A stretch of 17,332 bases of DNA, from contig DATKMP010000031.1 in the NCBI GenBank assembly GCA_035541775.1, positions 1 through 17,332 on the forward strand, given 5' to 3'. How positions within the stretch are numbered: the stretch's first letter is position 1; each line of letters begins with the position of its first letter. This stretch comes from DATKMP01 sp035541775 (GTDB taxonomy: Bacteria > Bacteroidota > Ignavibacteria > UBA10030). The notes under the pieces are model-generated. The model did not search any database. It worked only from the letters and a program-made list of their open reading frames with translations, and was not told where the DNA came from. Both the position numbers and the translations under genes were made by a program. Shown here piece by piece: positions 6,961-14,300 of the stretch.

Positions 6961-7473
6961 TTATTTCTCCATTTGCTGGTACACGAGTTTTGATGACCGA
7001 CGGACGGCGCTTGTATCCGGACAACAACGCAATAATTCATCGATGGTGCGCTTATGCAACGGATCGACAAATGTTGCCGCAATTTCTTTGAGCGGAATCA
7101 GCACAAATCTCCGGTTTGCGGCTTCAGGATGCGGCAGACAAAGTTCGGCATCTTTCACCACTACATCGCCGAAGTACAAGACATCAATATCAATTTCCCT
7201 TGGCCCCCACCGTTCTGTCTTCGTGCGTCCCAATTGCTGTTCAATTTCTTTTGCCGCTCTTAATATTTCTTGCGGCGATGCATTCGATTGGAATTCAACG
7301 ACGGCGTTCAAAAACATCGATTGATCTTTGTTCCCGACCGGCTCAGTTTCATAGACAGAAGAACACGCGATCAACTGTAATGCAGAAACGGCATTCAATA
7401 ATTTTAGCGCTTGCTGCAAATATTGCAACCGATCGCCGACATTCGATCCAAGACCGATGAAAACACGAGCCAT
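6961..7473 (-). CDS. folK: 6-hydroxymethyl-7,8-dihydropterin pyrophosphokinase
   Basis: Transfers pyrophosphate from ATP to 6-hydroxymethyl-7,8-dihydropterin, preparing it for coupling with p-aminobenzoate in folate synthesis. 170 residues, normal for a single-domain HPPK. Motifs: VFIGLGSNVGDR (4-15), SSVYETEPVG (38-47), FLNAVVE (54-60), LGR (81-83), and the Mg-ATP segment RWGPREIDIDVLYFG (88-102) with D95 and D97. LPHPEAANRRFVLIPL (113-128) closes the active site. The ATG at 7473 lies 5 bases after the folB stop, so the substrate-making and substrate-using enzymes are adjacent. It is not fused to folB or folP as in some bacteria. Confidence 0.95.
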   Translation of the reverse strand: MARVFIGLGSNVGDRLQYLQQALKLLNAVSALQLIACSSVYETEPVGNKDQSMFLNAVVEFQSNASPQEILRAAKEIEQQLGRTKTERWGPREIDIDVLYFGDVVVKDAELCLPHPEAANRRFVLIPLKEIAATFVDPLHKRTIDELLRCCPDTSAVRRSSKLVYQQMEK

Positions 7474-7478
7474 ACGAA

Positions 7479-7868
7479 TTACGATGTTCGTAACTCCGTT
7501 ATTTCCACTTCGACATAATCAATGACGCCTTTGACGGGCGCACCGGGTTTACGGACACGCACTCTCACTTTTTGCACCAGCGAAAATTTTTCCAGAATTG
7601 TTTTTCCGATGGTGCTTGCAAGCGATTCCAGCAATAAATGTTTTTTCTCGAGCACGATGGTTCGGATAGAATCATAGACACGTTCGTAATTAACGGTATC
7701 TTCCAACCGGTCACTTTGCGCGCCTTTTGAAAAATCACAATGCAGCTCGACGTCCACTTCAAATTTCCCGCCAAGATTTTGTTCATCCGTCAGCACGCCG
7801 TGATAGGCGTAGAACACGGCATTGTGTAAGCGAATAATTCCTTGTGTGGTATGTTGCGTTTTCTTCAT
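7479..7868 (-). CDS. folB: Dihydroneopterin aldolase
   Basis: Cleaves 7,8-dihydroneopterin to 6-hydroxymethyl-7,8-dihydropterin and glycolaldehyde in folate synthesis. 129 residues. Family features are YHGVLTDEQNLGGKFEVDVEL (22-42; YHG and the E that binds the pterin of the neighbouring subunit), DTVNYERVYD (57-66), LLLESLA (78-84) with a conserved glutamate, and VRVRKPGAPVKG (102-113) with the catalytic-type lysine region. The enzyme usually forms an octamer. The start ATG at 7868 follows a good promoter in the 53-base gap after gltX, so folB heads folB-folK-dNK-membrane protein. The ribosome site is weak. Confidence 0.94.
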   Translation of the reverse strand: MKKTQHTTQGIIRLHNAVFYAYHGVLTDEQNLGGKFEVDVELHCDFSKGAQSDRLEDTVNYERVYDSIRTIVLEKKHLLLESLASTIGKTILEKFSLVQKVRVRVRKPGAPVKGVIDYVEVEITELRTS

Positions 7869-7891
7869 GATGACCGATCAAATTGCGGATA

Positions 7892-7920
7892 AATATAGAG
7901 AACGATGTCGCGAAAGGCAA
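7892..7920 (-). promoter_or_regulatory. Promoter of the folB operon
   Basis: Minus-strand TTGCCT (7920-7915), 17-base spacer, TATATT (7897-7892): 4 of 6 and 5 of 6 consensus matches. It lies in the gltX-folB gap, and transcription would start about 18 bases before folB. Confidence 0.5.
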
Positions 7921-7921
7921 T

Positions 7922-9376
7922 TTATGCCGCGGATATTTTTTCCGTAGCCGTTCGCAATCTCCGGACCACTGTTTCCTTCCCCAGCACTGCCATCATTTCA
8001 AATAATCCGGGGCCGGCAGATTTTCCAGACAACGCCAGGCGCGCCGGATGAATTAAGGCGCTTGTTTTGAGTTGCAATTTCTCTGCGAACGAACGTAAAC
8101 TCGCTTCAAGTGCATCGTGTGAAAAATTCGGTAATCCTTCTAACAAGTCTGCAAACTGTCGCATAAGAGAAGGTGTTTCTGCATGCCAATGTTTCTTAAT
8201 TGCAGCTTCATCATATTCTTTTGGATCAGTAAAAAAATAATCCGAGATGTTCACAAAATCCTGCGGGAAGGTTAAGCGATCTTTCAATAATTCTATGACC
8301 GATGCGAGATACGTTTCATCATGAATAATAATAGATTTTTCTGCAAGCAGCGGCTTCATCATCGAAACCAATTCGTCGTTTGGTTTTAAACGAAGATGCT
8401 GTTGATTCAACCAATTCAATTTTTCCACATTGAACACCGCACCGGATTTCCCGACACGCTCCAATGAAAATTCCTGCACCAATTGTTCCATCGAAAATAT
8501 TTCGCGGTCATCGCCGGGATTCCATCCAAGAAGAGCAATAAAATTGACGAGCGCTTCTTTTAAATATCCTTTGGTGCGATAATCTTCCACCGCAACATCG
8601 CCTTGCCGTTTGCTCAGCTTGGATTTATCGGGATTGAGCAGCAGCGGCAAATGCGCCATCACCGGTACATCCCATCCAAAGAATTGATAAAGCAAAATAT
8701 GTTTCGGAACACTGGAAAGCCATTCTTCGCCGCGAATGACATGTGTAATACCCATCAGATGATCATCCACAACAACTGCAAGGTGGTACGTCGGAAAACC
8801 ATCGGATTTGATCAACACTTGATCATCCAGAACATTGAATCCTATCGTCACGCTGCCGCGGATAACATCATCAAACATCAATTCGCCTTCTAACGGCATT
8901 TTCATGCGGATCACATAGGGTTCGCCGGCAGCAACTCTGCGCTGTGCTTCCGCTGGATCGATATTCCGGCAATGACGGTCGTAGGAAAACGGCAGTTTTA
9001 ATTCTTTGTTTTTATTCTTTACTTCAGCAAGACGTTCAGGCGAACAAAAACAATAATAGGCATTACCTTTTTGAATCAATTCTTTTGCATGGTCTTGATA
9101 GATGGGAAGCCGTTGCGATTGAATATATGGACCGCTGCCGCCGTTTTTATCAGGCCCCTCATCGTACTCAACACCCGCCCAATGGAGTGTCTGAATAAGA
9201 TTTTCAACGGCGCCTTCGACTTTACGCGATTGATCGGTGTCTTCAATGCGAAGGATAAATTTTCCACCGAAATGTTTTGCAAAAAGATAATTATACAGCG
9301 CAGTGCGTAATCCGCCGACGTGCAAATATCCAGTAGGGCTCGGCGCAAAACGCACGCGAATATTTTTGTTATTCAT
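7922..9376 (-). CDS. gltX: Glutamyl-tRNA synthetase
   Basis: Charges tRNA-Glu with glutamate. It is a class I synthetase with the HIGH-like motif APSPTGYLHVGG, the Rossmann core, GFPTYHLAVVVDDHLMGITHVIRGEEW, and the KMSKS-like KLSKRQGD near residue 253. A CFC pair with a later HC near 135-136 is reminiscent of the zinc site of bacterial GluRS. The C-terminal helical anticodon-binding region is complete. I place the start at the ATG of 9376, giving MNNKNIRVRF (484 residues), where family members normally begin; an in-frame TTG at 9388 would add only four residues. Because glnS is present nearby, this enzyme need not charge tRNA-Gln. A hairpin at 9397-9425 sits in its leader. It is divergent from glnN. 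Confidence 0.96.
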   Translation of the reverse strand: MNNKNIRVRFAPSPTGYLHVGGLRTALYNYLFAKHFGGKFILRIEDTDQSRKVEGAVENLIQTLHWAGVEYDEGPDKNGGSGPYIQSQRLPIYQDHAKELIQKGNAYYCFCSPERLAEVKNKNKELKLPFSYDRHCRNIDPAEAQRRVAAGEPYVIRMKMPLEGELMFDDVIRGSVTIGFNVLDDQVLIKSDGFPTYHLAVVVDDHLMGITHVIRGEEWLSSVPKHILLYQFFGWDVPVMAHLPLLLNPDKSKLSKRQGDVAVEDYRTKGYLKEALVNFIALLGWNPGDDREIFSMEQLVQEFSLERVGKSGAVFNVEKLNWLNQQHLRLKPNDELVSMMKPLLAEKSIIIHDETYLASVIELLKDRLTFPQDFVNISDYFFTDPKEYDEAAIKKHWHAETPSLMRQFADLLEGLPNFSHDALEASLRSFAEKLQLKTSALIHPARLALSGKSAGPGLFEMMAVLGKETVVRRLRTATEKISAA

Positions 9377-9396
9377 ACTTTTCTTCAAGACATAGA

Positions 9397-9425
9397 AAAG
9401 GCGCTTCGCATTTCGAAACGCCTTT
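9397..9425 (-). promoter_or_regulatory. Leader hairpin before gltX
   Basis: Minus-strand RNA forms AAAGGCGTTTCG/CGAAGCGCCTTT (12 bp, one G-U) with a 5-base loop, 20 bases before the gltX ATG. In plus-strand RNA the G-U becomes a C-A mismatch, so the fold fits the gltX transcript. Only four T follow, too few for a good terminator. No T-box consensus is visible. The function is unknown. Confidence 0.5.
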
Positions 9426-9451
9426 CCCTATTTTTGTTTCTGCGTTGTATC

Positions 9452-9480
9452 AAGATACTGGGAGATGCTTGTAAATGCAA
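9452..9480 (-). promoter_or_regulatory. Candidate promoter of gltX
   Basis: Minus-strand TTGCAT (9480-9475), 17 bases, TATCTT (9457-9452). The matches are 3 of 6 and 4 of 6. It would give a leader of about 70 bases containing the 9397-9425 hairpin. Weak evidence. Confidence 0.28.
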
Positions 9481-9601
9481 GACGAGGAACGATCTCCATC
9501 ATTTCGACGGGGAAGATTGTACAACATCTCGTCGCTTCGTTGTTCAACATCCCGGAGATTATTTTTTTATTTCTATCATTCATTAACACCAGATTTTTTT
9601 G

Positions 9602-9630
9602 TTGCATACATAAATAAATTAAGTTATTTT
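9602..9630 (+). promoter_or_regulatory. Candidate promoter of glnN
   Basis: TTGCAT (9602-9607), 17 bases, TATTTT (9625-9630), followed by a 5' UTR of about 50 bases. A 12-bp repeat fills most of the spacer and its copy lies near the expected transcription start. The match is moderate. The rest of the 297-base gltX-glnN gap shows no gene. Confidence 0.35.
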
Positions 9631-9650
9631 ATATCATAACATAAATAAAT
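9608..9650 (+). repeat. Two exact 12-bp direct repeats at the glnN promoter
   Basis: ACATAAATAAAT occurs at 9608-9619 and again at 9639-9650, 31 bp apart, close to three turns of the helix. One copy lies between the candidate -35 and -10, the other at the likely start of transcription. This arrangement suits two sites for one regulator, but the sequence is AT-rich and simple. Just downstream is the inverted repeat GGTAC-C-GTACC (9653-9663). Confidence 0.5.
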
Positions 9651-9685
9651 AAGGTACCGTACCAATAACAAGGATAAGGAACATT

Positions 9686-11773
9686 ATGGAAAAAGAAACG
9701 TTAGAAAATCTCTTCGCTTCCAACGTATTTAATGATGCTGTTCAGCGAGCACGTCTTCCGAAAAATACGTACAAAGCTTTGCGAAAAACTATTGACGAAG
9801 GATCGCCGTTAGATCCTTTGGTTGCAGACATCGTGGCAAATGTTATGAAAGATTGGGCAATCGAAAAAGGTGCAACCCACTTCACACACTGGTTCCAGCC
9901 GATGACTGGTATCACGGCAGAAAAACATGACTCCTTTATTTCTCCCACTGCGGATGGACGAGTCATAATGGAATTTTCCGGAAAAGAATTGATCAAAGGC
10001 GAACCGGATGCATCATCCTTTCCCTCGGGCGGATTGCGTGCAACCTTCGAAGCGCGCGGCTATACGGCATGGGATTGCACTTCGCCGGCTTTCTACAAAA
10101 ACAATACCTTGTATATTCCAACAGCATTCTGCTCTTACACCGGCGAAGCGCTCGACAAAAAAACGCCGCTGCTGCGTTCGATGGAAGCATTATCGAAACA
10201 AGCTGTACGCGTGTTACGTGTTCTTGGCAACACCACCGCTACAAAAGTGACCACCACTGTCGGACCGGAGCAGGAATATTTCGTTATCGATAAAAAATTG
10301 TATGAAAAACGAAAAGACCTTATTCTCACTGGCCGCACGTTATTCGGTTCCAAACCGCCGAAAGGTCAGGAATTAGAAGATCAGTACTTTGCGAATATCA
10401 AAGAGCGCATCGCAGAATTTATGTTCGAAGTGGATGAAGAACTCTGGAAGCTCGGCGTTCTGTCCAAAACACGCCACAACGAAGTCGCTCCTGCGCAGCA
10501 TGAACTTGCTCCGATTTTTTCTACCACGAATATTGCAACCGATCACAATCACTTAGTGATGGAAACTTTGAAAAAAGTTGCGAACCGTCATGGATTAGTT
10601 GCTTTGCTTCATGAAAAACCATTTGCCGGCGTCAACGGTTCGGGAAAACACAACAACTGGTCGATGAGCACCAACGACGGCCAGAATTTGCTTGAACCGG
10701 GAAAGACACCGCACGACAACGAACAATTCCTCATTTTCCTTGCTGCAGTCGTTCAAGCTGTCGATGAATATGCGGATGTTCTCCGCGTCGCTGCCGCCGT
10801 TCCTGGAAACGATCATCGCCTCGGCGCGAACGAAGCTCCTCCGGCAATTATTTCCGTATTCCTCGGCGAACAGTTGACCGATATTTTTGAGCAGCTCGAA
10901 AACGGCGGTGCAACATCGTCAAAAGACGGCGGAGTTTTGAAACTCGGTGTTTCCACGCTGCCGGCTCTTCCCAAAGATGCCACAGATCGAAACCGCACAT
11001 CGCCGTTTGCCTTCACCGGAAATAAATTTGAATTCCGCATGGTCGCTTCATCCGCTTCTATTGCAGAACCGAATACGGCTCTCAATACCATCGTCGCTGA
11101 AACACTTTCCCGCATTGCGGACAAATTAGAAAAAGCGAAAGACTTCGACGCAGAAGTGCAGACGATTATCAAAGACATCGTGAAAAAGAACAAACGTGTT
11201 ATTTACAACGGCAACAACTACACGGACGAATGGGTGAAGGAAGCTGAGAAACGCGGACTGCCGAACATCAAATCGACCGTCGCAGCCATCAAAGTCTTGA
11301 CGCTCGATAAAAACGTTGACGTGTATTCGAAACATGGTGTCTTGAGTAAAGAAGAATTGCATTCACGGTATGAAATTTATCTTGAAAATTATACGAAGGT
11401 CGTCAATATCGAAGCGTTGACTGCCCTCGATATGGCAAAGCGTGAAATTCTTCCTGCCTCGTTGAAGTACGCCGGTAATGTTGCAAGCGAAGTTGCAGCG
11501 TTAAAAAGCGCTTCAGCAAAATCTGCGGCAGCAGATAAATTGTTGTCGGAATTAACTTCTACCATCGATTCGTTCGGAAAGAACATCGATGCATTGGAAG
11601 CATCATTAGCCGCTGTCCCCGATGGCAATGCTCTGAAGCAAGCAGAATATTACCGCGATGTCGTCTTCAAAGCGATGGCAACGTTGCGCGTGGACGGCGA
11701 TAAATTAGAAACTCTCGTCGATGAAAGCATCTGGCCGTTACCGACCTATGCCGACCTCCTCTTCAGAGTCTAA
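9686..11773 (+). CDS. glnN: Glutamine synthetase type III
   Basis: Makes glutamine from glutamate, ammonia and ATP. The 695 residues are close to the 700-730 usual for GS-III and far longer than GSI or GSII. Type III signatures: HFTHWFQPMTG (65-75), SSFPSGGLRATFEARGY (110-126), GPEQEYFVID (193-202), EVAPAQHELAP (266-276), the ATP/glutamate segment VNGSGKHNNWSMS (316-328) and RTSPFAFTGNKFEFRM. A helical C-terminal extension (about 590-680) is also typical. No adenylylation-site tyrosine of the GSI type is expected. The start is supported by AAGGA 5 bases before the ATG. It stands alone between its own promoter region and a strong terminator. GS-III is common in Bacteroidota and some cyanobacteria, where it is often nitrogen-regulated; control here is inferred only from the repeats upstream. 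Confidence 0.96.
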   Translation: MEKETLENLFASNVFNDAVQRARLPKNTYKALRKTIDEGSPLDPLVADIVANVMKDWAIEKGATHFTHWFQPMTGITAEKHDSFISPTADGRVIMEFSGKELIKGEPDASSFPSGGLRATFEARGYTAWDCTSPAFYKNNTLYIPTAFCSYTGEALDKKTPLLRSMEALSKQAVRVLRVLGNTTATKVTTTVGPEQEYFVIDKKLYEKRKDLILTGRTLFGSKPPKGQELEDQYFANIKERIAEFMFEVDEELWKLGVLSKTRHNEVAPAQHELAPIFSTTNIATDHNHLVMETLKKVANRHGLVALLHEKPFAGVNGSGKHNNWSMSTNDGQNLLEPGKTPHDNEQFLIFLAAVVQAVDEYADVLRVAAAVPGNDHRLGANEAPPAIISVFLGEQLTDIFEQLENGGATSSKDGGVLKLGVSTLPALPKDATDRNRTSPFAFTGNKFEFRMVASSASIAEPNTALNTIVAETLSRIADKLEKAKDFDAEVQTIIKDIVKKNKRVIYNGNNYTDEWVKEAEKRGLPNIKSTVAAIKVLTLDKNVDVYSKHGVLSKEELHSRYEIYLENYTKVVNIEALTALDMAKREILPASLKYAGNVASEVAALKSASAKSAAADKLLSELTSTIDSFGKNIDALEASLAAVPDGNALKQAEYYRDVVFKAMATLRVDGDKLETLVDESIWPLPTYADLLFRV

Positions 11774-11798
11774 TGTATTTTACGATAACTGAAAAACC

Positions 11799-11831
11799 AA
11801 CCCGGATTGAAAAATTCAGTCCGGGTTTTTT
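11799..11831 (+). terminator. Intrinsic terminator of glnN
   Basis: AACCCGGATTGAA pairs with TTCAGTCCGGGTT (13 bp with one G-T wobble, loop AAA), and the T-run reaches 11831. It lies 25 bases after the glnN stop. Confidence 0.9.
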
Positions 11832-11874
11832 ATTTCCGAAACAATTCCGGATAGTTTTCTCTTAGCGTTTTTTT

Positions 11875-11883
11875 TGTTATACT
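11875..11883 (+). promoter_or_regulatory. Candidate extended -10 promoter of glnS
   Basis: TGT followed by TATACT, an extended -10 with a 5 of 6 match, lies 36 bases before the glnS ATG. No good -35 is seen 17 bases upstream (TTTTCT). It lies after the glnN terminator, so an independent promoter is expected here. Confidence 0.4.
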
Positions 11884-11919
11884 ATTGCAAAAGAATTATT
11901 CATTGAGGCAGTTAGAACT

Positions 11920-13611
11920 ATGGAACAGATAGAAAAGAATGATTTCATCCGAGAAATCATCGATGAAGATTTAAAAACTAATAAATTTAACGGACGTGTG
12001 CACACGCGCTTTCCGCCCGAACCGAACGGCTATTTGCACATCGGCCATGCGAAATCCATAAATTTGAATTATGGCATTGCACACGAGTACGGCGGCAAAT
12101 TCAATATGCGATTCGACGACACCAATCCTTCGAAAGAAGAACAAGAATATGTCGATTCTATTATCGATGATATAAAATGGCTCGGTGCAAATTTCGAAGA
12201 TCGATTGTTTTATGCGTCAGATTATTTCGACCAAATGTACGAGTGGGCGCTTCAGCTTATACAAAAAGGAAAAGCGTACGTCTGCGATTTATCGGCAGAA
12301 GAAATTCGCGATATGCGCGGTACGTTGACGGAACCGGGAAAAGAAAGTCCGTACAGAAATAGAAGCATCGAAGAAAATTTGGATTTTTTCGAGCGCATGC
12401 GCAAAGGCGAATTTCCCGACGGCTCCAAAACACTGCGCGCAAAAATCGATATGGCATCATCGAATGTGAACTTACGCGATCCGATTATGTACCGCATCGT
12501 CCATGAAGATCATCATCGTCAAGGAAACAAATGGTGCATTTATCCGATGTACGATTGGGCACACGGATTGGAAGATTCCATCGAAGGAATCACACATTCA
12601 ATTTGTACTTTAGAATTTGAAAATCACCGCCCATTGTACGATTGGTTTATCGATCAATTAGGAATTTATCACCCGCAGCAAATTGAATTTGCTCGATTGA
12701 ATCTCACGTACACAATTATGAGCAAACGAAAATTACTTCAGCTCGTAAACGAAAAACATGTTTCCGGCTGGGACGATCCGCGAATGTCCACCATCGCAGG
12801 ATTTCGCCGGCGCGGTTACACATCAGAAGCAGTTCGCGAATTTTGCGACCGCATCGGCGTTTCAAAAAAAGACAGCTTGATCGATGTCTCGATGCTCGAG
12901 TGGTGCATTCGTGAAGATTTGAACAAACGCGCACAACGCGCGATGGCAGTACTGAATCCGATTAAAGTTGTTATCACCAATTATCCGGAAGGGCAGGAAG
13001 AAGAACTGCCTGCTGTCAATAATCCCGAAGATGAATCTGCCGGTACACATCCTCTTCCCTTCTCGCGCGAATTGTATATCGATCAAGATGATTTCCGCGA
13101 AGTACCGCCGCCAAAATATTATCGCTTGTATCCCGGCAATGAAGTGCGGCTGCGGTATGCGTATATCATCAAGTGCGAAAAAATCATAAAAGATGCTCAA
13201 GGAAATATTATTGAACTTCAATGCACGTACGATCCGCTTTCCAAAAGCGGAACGCCGACAGCAAATCGAAAAGTAAAATCGACGATTCACTGGGTTTCCG
13301 CTCCGCATGCTGTTACTGCGGAAGTGCGATTATACGATCGGTTATTCGTCAAAGAAAATCCGGACGATGTTGAAGAAGGAAAAACGTTCTTAGACAATCT
13401 TAATCCGAATTCGCTGCAAGTGTTGACGAATGCAAAATTAGAACCGCTGCTTGGAAAAGCAAATCCCGGCGACCGGTTTCAGTTTGAGCGTGTCGGATAT
13501 TTTTGCGCGGACTCGAAGGATTCCAAACCCGGCGCACCGGTATTCAACCGTATCGTCACGTTGAAAGATACCTGGGCAAAAATTTCCCAGCAAGAACAAA
13601 AGAAGAAATAA
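11920..13611 (+). CDS. glnS: Glutaminyl-tRNA synthetase
   Basis: Charges tRNA-Gln directly with glutamine. 563 residues, full length for bacterial GlnRS. Class I motifs are FPPEPNGYLHIGHAKS (31-46, HIGH 40-43), MRFDDTNP (63-70), YPMYDWAHGLEDSIEGITHSICTLEF (208-233, tRNA-Gln/glutamine recognition) and the KMSKS motif IMSKRK (266-271). A two-barrel anticodon-binding domain follows (about 335-555). The glutamine-type PEPNG before HIGH and the long C-terminal beta-barrels distinguish it from GluRS. The ribosome site is weak (GAGG 11 bases upstream of the ATG). It follows glnN, which makes its amino acid substrate, and ends at a strong terminator. Having GlnRS suggests the cell does not depend on GatCAB transamidation for Gln-tRNA. 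Confidence 0.96.
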   Translation: MEQIEKNDFIREIIDEDLKTNKFNGRVHTRFPPEPNGYLHIGHAKSINLNYGIAHEYGGKFNMRFDDTNPSKEEQEYVDSIIDDIKWLGANFEDRLFYASDYFDQMYEWALQLIQKGKAYVCDLSAEEIRDMRGTLTEPGKESPYRNRSIEENLDFFERMRKGEFPDGSKTLRAKIDMASSNVNLRDPIMYRIVHEDHHRQGNKWCIYPMYDWAHGLEDSIEGITHSICTLEFENHRPLYDWFIDQLGIYHPQQIEFARLNLTYTIMSKRKLLQLVNEKHVSGWDDPRMSTIAGFRRRGYTSEAVREFCDRIGVSKKDSLIDVSMLEWCIREDLNKRAQRAMAVLNPIKVVITNYPEGQEEELPAVNNPEDESAGTHPLPFSRELYIDQDDFREVPPPKYYRLYPGNEVRLRYAYIIKCEKIIKDAQGNIIELQCTYDPLSKSGTPTANRKVKSTIHWVSAPHAVTAEVRLYDRLFVKENPDDVEEGKTFLDNLNPNSLQVLTNAKLEPLLGKANPGDRFQFERVGYFCADSKDSKPGAPVFNRIVTLKDTWAKISQQEQKKK

Positions 13612-13629
13612 CTTCAATCTTTTTTCCTT

Positions 13630-13660
13630 AAGCCCCGAATGTTTATCCGGGGCTTTTTTT
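13630..13660 (+). terminator. Intrinsic terminator of glnS
   Basis: AAGCCCCG (13630-13637) pairs with CGGGGCTT (13648-13655), loop of 10 bases, and the T-run reaches 13660. It lies 18 bases after the glnS stop. Confidence 0.9.
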
Positions 13661-13693
13661 ATACCTTCTGACGATCATAAAATCCATGCAACT

Positions 13694-13709
13694 ATTTTTT
13701 ATAAAAAAT
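13694..13709. repeat. 16-bp perfect palindrome upstream of sodC
   Basis: ATTTTTTATAAAAAAT is its own reverse complement and lies 30 bases before the sodC ATG. It could be an operator, an AT-rich -10 region, or simply low-complexity sequence. Confidence 0.4.
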
Positions 13710-13739
13710 GGTTATGAAAGAAATAAGAAAGGATTCAAT

Positions 13740-14288
13740 ATGAGAAAAAATATTTTTTGCCTCTCCGTCATTTCTCTCATTGTCGGAACATTCGTCTGCC
13801 GGGCTCAAGAAAAAACGATGATGATGCCTAATATGTCTGTCACATCACACGCCATCGCAGTGATAACGCCGACGAAAGGAAGTTCTGTTTATGGAATCGT
13901 GACATTTGAATCGACAAAAAAAGGCGTGCATATTATCGCATCCCTTTCTGGATTGAAACCCGGCAAGCACGGATTTCATATTCATGAATTCGGAGATATT
14001 TCCTCTGACGACGGAATGTCGGCGGGCGGTCATTTTAATCCGGCACACATGCCGCACAGTAATCCGTCCAGCGAACAACGCCATGCAGGCGATATGGGAA
14101 ACATTACAGCCGACGATTCCGGGAATGCACATTTGGATTATTATGATTCTGTGATGTCGCTCGATGGTCCTCATTCGATCATCGGCCACGCAGTCATTGT
14201 TCACGAAAAAGAAGACGACTTTACAACTCAGCCGACCGGAAATGCAGGAGCGAGAATCGGCAACGGAGTTATCGGCATCGCAAAATAA
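13740..14288 (+). CDS. sodC: Exported Cu/Zn superoxide dismutase
   Basis: Converts superoxide to oxygen and hydrogen peroxide in the periplasm. I start at the ATG of 13740 because AAAGGA lies just upstream and the protein then begins with a clean signal peptide (MRKNIFCLSVISLIVGTFVCRA, cleavage before Q23). The mature domain carries all expected metal ligands: H80 and H82 in GFHIHEFGD, bridging H98 in GGHFNP, H106, H115 and D118 in RHAGDMGN, H155 in VIVHEKEDD, and the active-site arginine R172 in NAGARIGNGVIGIA. Oddly, the mature protein has no cysteine: the usual disulfide partners are replaced (I87 or G92, and N175 where ACG is normal). C20 does not sit in a good lipobox. The gene is single, between the glnS terminator and a convergent receptor gene 12 bases away. 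Confidence 0.92.
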   Translation: MRKNIFCLSVISLIVGTFVCRAQEKTMMMPNMSVTSHAIAVITPTKGSSVYGIVTFESTKKGVHIIASLSGLKPGKHGFHIHEFGDISSDDGMSAGGHFNPAHMPHSNPSSEQRHAGDMGNITADDSGNAHLDYYDSVMSLDGPHSIIGHAVIVHEKEDDFTTQPTGNAGARIGNGVIGIAK

Positions 14289-14300
14289 TTATTCGTTCCG

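Noticed and set aside
9377..9600. A T-box riboswitch controlling gltX
   Set aside because: No AGGGUGGNACCGCG-like antiterminator bulge or proper terminator is present in the leader; only a simple hairpin is seen.
10813..11193. A 126-codon minus-strand frame inside glnN
   Set aside because: It is contained in a well supported glutamine synthetase and has no upstream ribosome site or domain.
12862..13308. A 148-codon minus-strand frame inside glnS
   Set aside because: It is antisense to the conserved anticodon-binding domain of GlnRS with no independent support.
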